Source of the DNA: Ramlibacter alkalitolerans
GTDB taxonomy: Bacteria > Pseudomonadota > Gammaproteobacteria > Burkholderiales > Burkholderiaceae_C
Reading direction: 5' to 3'
Length of the DNA stretch: 64,000 nucleotides
Assembly (NCBI RefSeq): GCF_016722765.1
Contig: NZ_JAEQND010000009.1
Location: 165,001-229,000, forward strand
Shown piece by piece: positions 28,534 to 35,912 of the stretch. Under the pieces are notes generated by a model. That model worked only from the letters and a program-made list of their open reading frames with translations, had not been told where the DNA came from and ran no database searches. Both the position numbers and the translations under genes were made by a program. Positions within the stretch are counted from its first letter, which is position 1. Each line of letters begins with the position of its first letter.

Positions 28534-29532
28534 ATGGGCAACGGCAAGCATGCGCAGGCATCGGGCGGACCGCACGACAAGGCGGACATCGAGGCCGTGC
28601 TGGAACGCATCGGCAAGCGGATCAAGGAATTGCGGGGCTTCGATGCCTCCACCATCCGGGACCGCTGGGATTCGCGGCTGGAGATGGTGCAGAAGAACGT
28701 GAACAAGACGATCGCCGAGGCGGTCGGAATGGGCAGCGGCCAATACCGGCAGCTCGCCATCGGGCCGCTGGACGCGGCGCTCGATTCCACCTTCGGCGAC
28801 CGCTACACGATCGACGAGCTGCGCGAGGAAGTCCGCAAGGCGGTCGGCCAGGCCGTGATGCGGCTCAACGCCGCCGCCAAGGTCCTGGACCGGCGGCTGG
28901 CCGGCGGGGCCGGCGATTCGACGCTGGCGCCGCTCGGCGAGGCGCCGGCATCGAATTTCGGCGCGCTCCCTTCCAACTTCGCCCCGCTGCCCTCGGGCTT
29001 CGCGCCCCTGGCGGCCGAGGCGCCCCGGGCGCCGGCGCCCGCTCCCGCGCCGATCATCGACGTCACGGCCCCGTATGCCGCACCGGCCCCGGCGCCGGCC
29101 CCCACGCCTTCTCCCCTTGCAAGTTCGCCCACGATGAAACCAGCCGCCACCAGCACCGAAGCTTCCCAGCGCATCGCGATCGTCTGCCGCGACGACAGCT
29201 CCGGCGAGGCCGTCACCAGCTTCGTCGCGCAGCTCGGGCTCGAGCCTGTGATCGCCCAGCCGCCGCGCGCCGACATGTCCTCGCTCGACGCCCTCGAGGC
29301 CTTGCGCCAGGTCGGCTTCGCCATCGTGCTGCAGGCCGACCGGCAACTGGAGATCGGCTTCCTGCTCGGCGCCCTCGGCCGCTCGCGCATCTGCGTGCTG
29401 CAGGCCAGCGGCCAGGACGCGTTGCCGGGGCTGCCGCACCAGGCGCTGGACGAAGGCGGCCTGTGGAAGCTCCTGCTGGCCCGCGAGCTGAAGAAGAGCG
29501 GCTTCGACGTGGACATGAACAAGGCCCTGTGA
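28534..29532 (+). CDS. TIR-like nucleotide-binding protein (CAP12/Pycsar-type domain)
   Basis: A 332-residue soluble protein in three parts. Residues 18-125 are a helical domain (RIGKRIKELRGFDAS, RWDSRLEMVQKNVNKTIAEA). Residues about 128-205 are a Pro/Ala-rich linker. Residues 209-332 are a TIR-like fold with IAIVCRDDSSGEAVTSFV, LGLEPVIAQPP, VGFAIVL, EIGFLLGALGRSRICVLQ and the closing DEGGLWKLLLARELKKSGFDVD, which strongly recalls Pfam CAP12/Pycsar-effector TIR domains. Those domains can cleave NAD+ in antiphage defence. The loop between VGFAIVL and EIGFLL is much shorter than the ExxxxRARQNVIFELGYF stretch I recall, so activity is uncertain. It has a good GGAGGAG ribosome site and lies between two metabolic genes. 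Confidence 0.75.
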   Translation: MGNGKHAQASGGPHDKADIEAVLERIGKRIKELRGFDASTIRDRWDSRLEMVQKNVNKTIAEAVGMGSGQYRQLAIGPLDAALDSTFGDRYTIDELREEVRKAVGQAVMRLNAAAKVLDRRLAGGAGDSTLAPLGEAPASNFGALPSNFAPLPSGFAPLAAEAPRAPAPAPAPIIDVTAPYAAPAPAPAPTPSPLASSPTMKPAATSTEASQRIAIVCRDDSSGEAVTSFVAQLGLEPVIAQPPRADMSSLDALEALRQVGFAIVLQADRQLEIGFLLGALGRSRICVLQASGQDALPGLPHQALDEGGLWKLLLARELKKSGFDVDMNKAL

Positions 29533-29554
29533 GCCGGGCCTGGAAGGAGACCGA

Positions 29555-30625
29555 GTGAAGACGTACAAGATCGCCTGCATTCCCGGCGACGGCATCGGCA
29601 AGGAAGTGATCCCCGCGGGGCAGGAGGTGCTGCAGGCGCTGGCCGCCGGCGGCAGCGATTTCCGCTTCGAATTCACCAGCTTCGGCTGGGGCGGCGACTG
29701 GTACCGCGCCCACGGCAAGATGATGCCGGACGACGGCCTGGAGGCGATCCGCGGCATGGACGCGATCCTGTTCGGCTCCGCCGGCGACCCGCACATCCCC
29801 GACCACATCACGCTGTGGGGCCTGCGGCTGAAGATCTGCCAGGGCTTCGACCAGTACGCGAACGTGCGGCCCACGCGCATCCTGCCCGGCATCGACGCGC
29901 CGCTCAAGCGCTGCGGCCCCAGGGACCTGGACTGGGTGATCGTGCGCGAGAACTCCGAGGGCGAGTACGCCGGCGTCGGCGGCCGCGCCCACCAGGGCCA
30001 TCCGATCGAAGTCGCGACCGACGTGAGCATCCTCACGCGCGCCGGCGTCGAGCGCATCATGCGCTTCGCCTTCCGCCTCGCGCAGTCGCGGCCGCGCAAG
30101 CAGCTCACCGTCGTCACCAAGTCCAACGCCCAGCGCCACGGCATGGTGATGTGGGACGAGGTGGCCGTGGCGGTGAGCAAGGAGTTCCCGGACGTGCGCT
30201 GGGACAAGGAACTGGTCGACGCCTGCACGGCGCGGATGGTGAACCGTCCTGCCTCGCTCGACACGCTGGTCGCGACGAATCTCCACGCCGACATCCTGAG
30301 CGACCTCGCCGCGGCGCTGGCCGGCAGCCTGGGCATCGCGCCCACCGGCAACATCGACCCCGAACGCCGCTATCCCAGCATGTTCGAGCCGATCCACGGC
30401 TCGGCCTTCGACATCATGGGCAAGGGCCTCGCCAACCCGGTGGGCACCTTCTGGAGCTGCGTGATGCTGCTGGAGCACCTGGGCGAGCCGCAGGCGGCCG
30501 CGCGCCTCATGGCCGCCATCGAGGAAATCACGGCCGATCCGAAGTTGCATACCGGCGACCTGGGCGGCCAGGCCCGCACGGCGGATGTGACCGCGGCAGT
30601 GATTTCCCGGTTGAACAATCGCTGA
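29555..30625 (+). CDS. Tartrate dehydrogenase/decarboxylase or D-malate dehydrogenase (isocitrate/isopropylmalate dehydrogenase family)
   Basis: A 356-residue NAD-dependent beta-decarboxylating dehydrogenase. Landmarks are CIPGDGIGKEVIPAG at the N-terminus, the substrate-binding region NVRPTRILPG, ENSEGEYAGVGGR, KSNAQRHGMVMWDEV, the metal-binding Asp residues in NLHADILSDLAAAL, and the NAD loop FEPIHGSAFDIMGKG. These features, especially the ENSEGEYAG block and WGLRLKICQGFDQYANVRP, match TtuC/YeaU enzymes that act on tartrate and D-malate rather than LeuB. The GTG start follows AAGGAGA. It may form oxaloglycolate or glycerate, linking to the glycerate 2-kinase upstream. Confidence 0.88.
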   Translation: MKTYKIACIPGDGIGKEVIPAGQEVLQALAAGGSDFRFEFTSFGWGGDWYRAHGKMMPDDGLEAIRGMDAILFGSAGDPHIPDHITLWGLRLKICQGFDQYANVRPTRILPGIDAPLKRCGPRDLDWVIVRENSEGEYAGVGGRAHQGHPIEVATDVSILTRAGVERIMRFAFRLAQSRPRKQLTVVTKSNAQRHGMVMWDEVAVAVSKEFPDVRWDKELVDACTARMVNRPASLDTLVATNLHADILSDLAAALAGSLGIAPTGNIDPERRYPSMFEPIHGSAFDIMGKGLANPVGTFWSCVMLLEHLGEPQAAARLMAAIEEITADPKLHTGDLGGQARTADVTAAVISRLNNR

Positions 30626-30677
30626 GACCTGCCCCACACTCTCCTGCGGTCCCAAGAACCGAAAGGAGACGAGAGCG

Positions 30678-31634
30678 ATGAAGCGCATGCTGTCCACCCT
30701 GGCGCTGGCCCTGCTGGCGCCGGTTGCGCTGGCCCAGTCCGTGGCCTGTCCCGACAAGAACGTGCAGTACTGGCAGGCCTTCCCGCCCGGCGGCGAGTCC
30801 GACCTGTCGGCGCGGCACCAGCAGCTGGTGCTGCACAAGAAGTGTCCCAGCGTCGAGACCATCATCCAGTACAAGGCCGGTGCCGGCGGCGCGCTGATGT
30901 GGACGCAGATGAACCAGCTGCCCGCCGACGGCCTCAACGTGGTCGGCGTCAACCTGCCGCACATCGTGTTCCAGCCGATCCAGGGCGACGTGCAGTACAA
31001 GACGGCGGACGTCACGCCGGTGTTCTGGTTCCACTTCACGCCCGACATCCTGGTCGTGAGCGCCAAGAGCCCGATCCACAATTTCAAGGAGTTCATCGAG
31101 GCGGCGAAGGCCAAGCCCGGCTCGCTGAGCCTGGCGGGCTCCGGCCAGTACTCCGCCAACCACGCCGCGCACGAGCGCCTCGACGCCGCCTTCGGCATCA
31201 AGACGCTGTACGTGCCCTTCAAGGGCACCGGCGACCTCGCGTCCTCGGTGCTGGGCGGCCAGGTCGACGGCGCGATGACGTACACGCCGTTCGCGATCGC
31301 CAACAAGGAAAAGGGCGTGCGCCCGATCGCCGTGGCGATGGAGAAGCGCCATCCGCTCATGCCCGACGTGCCGACGTTCAAGGAACTGGGCGTCGACTGG
31401 GTCGACGGCGCCTACCGCGGCATCGGCGTGCCCAAGTCCACCCCGCCCGAGACGCGCAAGCGCGTGTCCGACCTCTGGCGTGCGCTGAACAACGACCCGG
31501 AGATGAAGGAAAAGGCGGCGGCGAGCGGCTTCGAGCTGGTGAACGTCGGCGTGGAGGAAATGGATTCCTTCATGGCCAGCAAGACGAAGCTGTACACCGA
31601 AGGCGCCACGCGCATGGGCCTGGGCAAGAAGTAA
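30678..31634 (+). CDS. Bug-family (TctC) periplasmic solute-binding protein
   Basis: A 318-residue exported binding protein of the tripartite tricarboxylate transporter family, abundant in Burkholderiales. The signal peptide is about 19 residues (MKRMLSTLALALLAPVALAQ). The two-lobed fold shows AFPPGGESDLSARH, IIQYKAGAGGALMW, SLAGSGQYSANH, LYVPFKGTGDLASSVLGGQVDGAM and MPDVPTFKELGVDWVDGAYRGIGVPK. No TctAB membrane genes lie nearby, which is usual for orphan Bug genes. It follows tartrate dehydrogenase after a 52-base gap with an AAGGAG ribosome site, so a dicarboxylate such as tartrate or malate is a reasonable ligand guess. Confidence 0.9.
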   Translation: MKRMLSTLALALLAPVALAQSVACPDKNVQYWQAFPPGGESDLSARHQQLVLHKKCPSVETIIQYKAGAGGALMWTQMNQLPADGLNVVGVNLPHIVFQPIQGDVQYKTADVTPVFWFHFTPDILVVSAKSPIHNFKEFIEAAKAKPGSLSLAGSGQYSANHAAHERLDAAFGIKTLYVPFKGTGDLASSVLGGQVDGAMTYTPFAIANKEKGVRPIAVAMEKRHPLMPDVPTFKELGVDWVDGAYRGIGVPKSTPPETRKRVSDLWRALNNDPEMKEKAAASGFELVNVGVEEMDSFMASKTKLYTEGATRMGLGKK

Positions 31635-31704
31635 AGCCGGCTTCCTACACTCCCGCTGCCGACGGCGCCCTACGATGGGCGCCGTTTGCTTCTGGGGCCC
31701 GGAC

Positions 31705-32271
31705 ATGCAGCCAGCCAAGGTGCCGCGCAGCCCGCGCGTGCTGATCCTGATCGACTACATCAATCCGCTGAATTTCCCCGGCGCGGAAAAGCTCGCCAAG
31801 CCGGCGCTCACGGCGGCGCGTGCGACGGTGCGGCTGCGCGACGTGCTGCAGGCGCAGAAGGTGGCGGTGATCTATGCCAACGACAACTATGGTGCGTGGC
31901 AGTCGGACTTCCAGGCGCTGGTCGCGCAGTGCTGCGCCCGCGACGACATCAGCGGCGAGATCGCGCGCCTGATCGCGCCGCGCCCGCGCGACATCACGCT
32001 GCTCAAGCCGCGCCATTCGGCCTTCTTCTGTTCCGCGCTCGAACTTCTGCTCACCGAGATGGGCGCCCGCGAACTGATCCTCGCCGGCCTGGCCACCGAC
32101 ATGTGCGTGCAGATGACCGCGGCGGATGCCTTCCTGCGCGGCTACGAAGGCGTGTGGGTCCCTTCGGACTGCACCGCGGCGGAGACGCCGCAGGCAAAGA
32201 CGGCGAGCCTCAAGTACATGAAGGATGTCCTCAAGTGCGACGTGCGCTCGTCCCGGGGGGCGGGGAAGTAG
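31705..32271 (+). CDS. Cysteine hydrolase, isochorismatase-like fold
   Basis: A 188-residue hydrolase with the catalytic triad of the family: Asp17 in LILIDYINP, Lys101 in LLKPRHSAF and Cys134 in LATDMCVQM, plus a cis-peptide segment before the Cys. Members include nicotinamidases, isochorismatases, N-carbamoylsarcosine and ureido amidohydrolases, so the substrate is open. ATG 31705 is chosen; an earlier ATG at 31675 adds ten residues with no family support. The TAG stop is formed by a 14-bp repeat. It follows the Bug gene on the same strand. An amide of a small acid or a carbamoyl product is a plausible substrate in this neighbourhood. Confidence 0.85.
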   Translation: MQPAKVPRSPRVLILIDYINPLNFPGAEKLAKPALTAARATVRLRDVLQAQKVAVIYANDNYGAWQSDFQALVAQCCARDDISGEIARLIAPRPRDITLLKPRHSAFFCSALELLLTEMGARELILAGLATDMCVQMTAADAFLRGYEGVWVPSDCTAAETPQAKTASLKYMKDVLKCDVRSSRGAGK

Positions 32272-32297
32272 GGCAGAACAACCAGGGCAGAACAACC
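32270..32297. repeat. 14-bp tandem duplication at the hydrolase stop codon
   Basis: AGGGCAGAACAACC occurs twice in direct tandem (32270-32283 and 32284-32297). The first copy includes the last two bases of the TAG stop codon of the cysteine hydrolase. The second runs into the left arm of the long inverted repeat. Confidence 0.8.
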
Positions 32298-32414
32298 GAA
32301 CGCAAAAGCCGCAAAGGTTTCGCAAAGACCGCAAAAGAAGACCTTTGAAATTGATCCTTCATTGCTTCCCTTTCGCGGCTTTTGCGTAACCTTTGCGGCT
32401 TCTGCGTTCGGTTG
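32293..32414. repeat. Long imperfect inverted repeat between convergent genes
   Basis: Two arms of about 46 bases (left 32293-32338, right 32369-32414) match at roughly 40 positions when one is reverse-complemented, around a 30-base centre. Each arm starts CAACCGAACGCA and contains spaced CGCAAA or GCAAAG motifs. The transcript would fold into one large hairpin. Both flanking genes point into it, so it may end transcription in both directions. Confidence 0.8.
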
Positions 32415-32431
32415 CCCGCCCCCTCGCTACC

Positions 32432-32848
32432 TCATTCGCACAACCTGCGGATGTCCTCCGGGATCGCCACCGCGCGGATCCCCGTCGCGTCGTCGCCCCG
32501 CCGCGCCGCGAAGATCCGCACCTCGTCGCATTCCATGATCAGGTCGTCCTCGCGCAGGATGCGGTGGCGCTGCACGAAGCTCTTGCCGCGCCATTCGGCG
32601 ATGCAGGTGTGGACCTGCAGCGTGTCGCCGTAGCTGGCGGTCTTGACGAAGCGCGCATGCGTGTCCACCACCGGCGTGCCGATCATGCCGGTGGCCGCCT
32701 CGGTCTCGTGCCACGGGGGCACGCCGCAGCGGACGAAGAAGTTGCGCGAGGACGCGTCGATCCAGCGGAAGAAGTTCGGGAACCAGACGATGCGCGCCGG
32801 ATCGCAGTCGCCGAACTCCACCCGCACGGTATAGATGATTTCCTTCAT
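32432..32848 (-). CDS. Acyl-CoA thioesterase, 4-hydroxybenzoyl-CoA thioesterase family
   Basis: A 138-residue hotdog-fold thioesterase. The N-terminal VEFGDCDPARIVWFPNFFRWID carries the catalytic Asp (residue 16) of the Pseudomonas-type 4HBT family, and the central helix with WHE and FVKTASYGD matches the substrate-binding region. It hydrolyses acyl- or aryl-CoA thioesters. It starts 2 bases after the TRAP large-permease stop, at the end of the ior/TRAP set. Together with IorAB, which makes aryl- or acyl-CoA, it could release the free acid. The true substrate is inference. Confidence 0.88.
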   Translation of the reverse strand: MKEIIYTVRVEFGDCDPARIVWFPNFFRWIDASSRNFFVRCGVPPWHETEAATGMIGTPVVDTHARFVKTASYGDTLQVHTCIAEWRGKSFVQRHRILREDDLIMECDEVRIFAARRGDDATGIRAVAIPEDIRRLCE

Positions 32849-32850
32849 GG

Positions 32851-34152
32851 CTAGCCCATTTTGCCCGGGAGCCACAGCGCGATCACCGGGAACGAGATCA
32901 GGATCACCAGCCGGCAGATGTCCGTCGCCACGAAGGGCAGCACGCCGCGGAAGATCGTGGTGAAGCTCACGTCGTGCACCACGCTCTTGATCACGAACAC
33001 GTTCATGCCCACCGGCGGGTGGATCAGGCCCAGTTCCACCGTCATCACGATGATCACGCCGAACCAGATCGGATCGAAGCCCAGCTGCGTGATCACCGGG
33101 AAGATGATGGGCACGGTCAGGATGATCATGGCCATGGCGTCCATCAGGCAGCCGAGCACCAGGTACATCACCATGATCAGCGCCAGCACGCCGTAGCGGC
33201 CCACGCCGAGGTTGGTCAGGAACTCGGTGAGCTTCTGCGGCGTCTGCGTGATGGTGAGGAAGTAGCCGAACATCAGCGCGCCGATCAGCACGGTGAAGAC
33301 GGCCGCCGCCGTGCGCGTGGCGGACAGCAGGGCCTCCTTGATCCTGGCGCGATCGAGCTTGCCGCGCGCCAGCCCCAGGAGGAAGGCGCCGCTGGCGCCC
33401 ACGCCGCCCGCCTCCGTGGGCGTGAACAGGCCGCCGTACAGGCCGCCGATGACGAACAGGAACAGCACGACCGGCGCCCACACGTCCTTGAGGTCGGCGG
33501 CCCGCTCGGACCAGGGCCGCGCCTCGCCGCGCGGCAGCCAGCCGGGCCGGACCTTGACGATCACCATCACCGTGAGCACGTACAGCAGCATCGCGAACAG
33601 GCCGGGGATGACGCCGGCCATGAACAGCTTGCCGATGTCCTGCTGCGTGAGGATCGCGTACACCGCCAGCACCGTCGAAGGCGGCAGCATGGCGCCCAGC
33701 GTGCCGCCGGCGGCGATCACGCCGGTGGAGAAGGACTGCGGATAGCCGAAGCGCCGCATCTCCGGGTAGGCCACGCTGGAGAAGGTGGCCGCCGTGGCAA
33801 CGGAGGATCCGCAGATCGCCGCGAAGCCGCCGCAGGCCAGCACCGTCGCCACGCCGAGCCCGCCGCGCAGGTGCCCGATCAGCGAGTTGGCCGCCTTGAA
33901 CAGTTCGCGGCTCACGCCCGAGACCGACACCAGGGCGCCCATCAGCATGAACATCGGGATCACGCCGAAGGTGTAGTCCGTCACCGTGCGCATCGAGGTC
34001 TGCCCGACCAGCTTCAGCGCCGGCCCGGCGCCGGCGATCCAGGCATAGCCCGTGATGCCGACCAGGCCCATGGCCATGCCGACCGGCACGCGCAGCAGCA
34101 TCAGCACGAACAGCGCGACGAAACCGGCGATGGCGAGCAGGTCCGTATTCAT
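32851..34152 (-). CDS. dctM: TRAP transporter large permease subunit
   Basis: The 433-residue integral membrane subunit carries out Na+-driven translocation in a TRAP system. About 12 helices are visible, with family segments RVPVGMAMGLVGITG, PMFMLMGAL, GGFAAICGSSVATAATF, GYPQSFSTGVIAAGGTLGAMLPPS and MDAMAMIILTVPIIFPV. Its start overlaps the stop of the small subunit gene (ATGA at 34149-34152), and the thioesterase follows after 2 bases. Closest in type to DctM of C4-dicarboxylate systems, but TRAP permeases do not show substrate by sequence. Confidence 0.93.
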   Translation of the reverse strand: MNTDLLAIAGFVALFVLMLLRVPVGMAMGLVGITGYAWIAGAGPALKLVGQTSMRTVTDYTFGVIPMFMLMGALVSVSGVSRELFKAANSLIGHLRGGLGVATVLACGGFAAICGSSVATAATFSSVAYPEMRRFGYPQSFSTGVIAAGGTLGAMLPPSTVLAVYAILTQQDIGKLFMAGVIPGLFAMLLYVLTVMVIVKVRPGWLPRGEARPWSERAADLKDVWAPVVLFLFVIGGLYGGLFTPTEAGGVGASGAFLLGLARGKLDRARIKEALLSATRTAAAVFTVLIGALMFGYFLTITQTPQKLTEFLTNLGVGRYGVLALIMVMYLVLGCLMDAMAMIILTVPIIFPVITQLGFDPIWFGVIIVMTVELGLIHPPVGMNVFVIKSVVHDVSFTTIFRGVLPFVATDICRLVILISFPVIALWLPGKMG

Positions 34153-34667
34153 TCCACGGCTTTCTGCTCGAAGTGCTCGTCGTGCAGCGCCTCCGGCTTG
34201 AACACCAGCCGCCAGGTGCGGATGGCGATCAGGATCACGGCGCAGACGTCGCCCACCCAGGCCACGGCGTAGAACGGCCAGGTCGGGATGTTCAGGTCGT
34301 AGGTGAGCACGTGGTCGATGTAGGTCAGGCGCACCTTGTCGAACAGCATGGCGGTCTGCACGATCACCACGAACAGCAGGACCAGCGTGGCGAAGACATC
34401 GATCGCGCGCCGGCGCGGCTTGCTGACCGCCGACCAGACCAGGTCCACCGTGATGTGGCCGCCGCGATAGCTGGTCGCGGCGATGCCCCAGAAGATCAGG
34501 ATGCCCAGGAGCATCCGGCCGAAGTCGTAGGAGTCGGGGATGGACGTGCTGAAGAACTTGCGCAGCAGCACGTTGACGAAGATGTTGAGGGCGACGATGC
34601 CGACGAAGATGGCGGCCAGCCACTCGATGCCGTTGATGAAGCGGTCCGCGAAGTTCTTCTTTTTCAT
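34149..34667 (-). CDS. dctQ: TRAP transporter small permease subunit
   Basis: A 172-residue membrane protein with four helices of the DctQ type. It starts MKKKNFADRFINGIEWLAAIFVGIV and has the family core LIFWGIAATSYRGGHITVDLVWSAV. It forms the membrane part together with DctM, the next gene, whose start overlaps its stop. The ATG 34667 is favoured; longer versions would run into the family A repeat just upstream (34693-34783). Its distance from dctP and the repeat between them suggest separate mRNA processing of the two parts of the operon. Confidence 0.9.
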   Translation of the reverse strand: MKKKNFADRFINGIEWLAAIFVGIVALNIFVNVLLRKFFSTSIPDSYDFGRMLLGILIFWGIAATSYRGGHITVDLVWSAVSKPRRRAIDVFATLVLLFVVIVQTAMLFDKVRLTYIDHVLTYDLNIPTWPFYAVAWVGDVCAVILIAIRTWRLVFKPEALHDEHFEQKAVE

Positions 34668-34692
34668 TTTGCGGGCTCCGGCACGCGGTTTT

Positions 34693-34783
34693 CGTAGGCT
34701 GGCGGTGAGCGCCGCAGGCCGAACCCCAGCGCTTCCGCGCATCGCTGGGGTTCCGGCGCTTCGCGCGTCACCACCAGCCTACG
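34693..34783. repeat. Family A palindromic repeat, copy 2 (between dctP and dctQ)
   Basis: CGTAGGCTGGCGGTGAGCG at the left and CACCACCAGCCTACG at the right form the ends of a roughly 90-base palindrome, with inner CCCCAGCGC / GCTGGGG arms. It lies between two co-directional TRAP genes, 26 bases before the dctQ start. Confidence 0.8.
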
Positions 34784-34793
34784 ACGGGCCGGC

Positions 34794-35813
34794 TCACAGC
34801 GCGGCCTTGTACTTCACCAGGTTGGACCTGAGCGTCTCCATCACCTTCTTCGGATCCTGGCCGGTCTTCTTCACGGCCTCGGCCCACTGCGCCTCGCCGC
34901 CGGCGGTGGCATCGCGCCAGGCCTTGAGCTGCTCGGGGGTGAGCTTGTAGATCTCGTGCCCGGGCTGCGCCAGCTTGGTGTGCCCGCCCGACTCGAAATC
35001 GGCCCACGGGCTGGCGACGCGCTCGGCCCATTCGGTGGTGCAGTGGTCGTCGACGGCCCGCTTCTGCCCCGGCGCCAGGCTGTCGTACTTCGCCTTGTTC
35101 ATCACCCAGACGAAGGGCGTGACGTACAGCGGCACGTCCATGTGGAAGCGCACCACCTTGTCGATGCCGAACAGCGGGATCGAGCCCCACGGGAAGGTGA
35201 TCGCGTCGGCGACGCCGCGCTCCAGCATGTCGCGCGACTCGGGGGCCGAGGCCTGCACGTTGGTGCCGCCCAGCGCCGTCACCATCTGGCCGATCGTGCT
35301 GGTGGCCGGGCGGATCTTCATGCCGCGGATGTCGGTGGGCAGCAGGATCTTCTTGCGCGCATGGAAGGTGCCGGGGTCGTGCACGAAGGCGAAGCAGAAC
35401 TTCACGTCCTTCATTTCCTGCGCCGCGTACTCGCGGTACCAGGCGTCGATGGCGGCGGTGCCGCCCTTGGCGTTGGCGAACAGGAAGGGCAGCGAGGCCC
35501 CCGCCATGATGGGGAAGCGGCCCGGCTGGTAGCCCGGGTTCACGTACGAGAAGTCGGAGATGCCGTCCCGCGCCATGTCGTAGTGGTCGAAGGCCTTCCC
35601 GAGCTGCTCGGAGGGGAACAGCGTGGCCGTGATGGTGTTGTTGCTCGCCTTCTTGAGGCTCTCGGCCCACGCGAGCAGGCTCGGGTTGAGGGGATGCTGC
35701 GCCGGCACCCAGCTCGAAAGCTTGAGGGTCACGAGCTTGTCCTCGGCTTGGGCGGCGCCGGCGGACAGCAGCAGCGCCGCGGCGAAGGCCGTCAGGGTGA
35801 ATGCGGTCCGCAT
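34794..35813 (-). CDS. dctP: TRAP transporter substrate-binding protein
   Basis: A 339-residue periplasmic receptor. The signal peptide is about 23 residues (MRTAFTLTAFAAALLLSAGAAQA). The DctP fold shows KLSSWVPAQHPLNPSLLAWAESLKKAS, VNPGYQPGRFPIMAGASLPF, and the ligand-binding Arg in DIRGMKIRPATSTIGQ, which grips the carboxylate of the substrate. A good AGGAGAG ribosome site precedes ATG 35813. It lies in the minus-strand set after iorB (99-base gap). A carboxylate is expected as ligand; a 2-oxo acid such as an aryl-pyruvate would fit the IorAB context. Confidence 0.92.
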   Translation of the reverse strand: MRTAFTLTAFAAALLLSAGAAQAEDKLVTLKLSSWVPAQHPLNPSLLAWAESLKKASNNTITATLFPSEQLGKAFDHYDMARDGISDFSYVNPGYQPGRFPIMAGASLPFLFANAKGGTAAIDAWYREYAAQEMKDVKFCFAFVHDPGTFHARKKILLPTDIRGMKIRPATSTIGQMVTALGGTNVQASAPESRDMLERGVADAITFPWGSIPLFGIDKVVRFHMDVPLYVTPFVWVMNKAKYDSLAPGQKRAVDDHCTTEWAERVASPWADFESGGHTKLAQPGHEIYKLTPEQLKAWRDATAGGEAQWAEAVKKTGQDPKKVMETLRSNLVKYKAAL

Positions 35814-35912
35814 CGATGTCTCTCCTGGGGCTGGTGGGGTTCGGAACGTTTCCTTGTATAACGAAGCCGCGGCCCCGCCATCGTGGTTTTCCTTGAGGCA
35901 GCGCGCGCTGCG

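Noticed and set aside
32293..32414. Terminal inverted repeats of an insertion sequence
   Set aside because: The arms are only 30 bases apart, with no transposase or other coding sequence between them.
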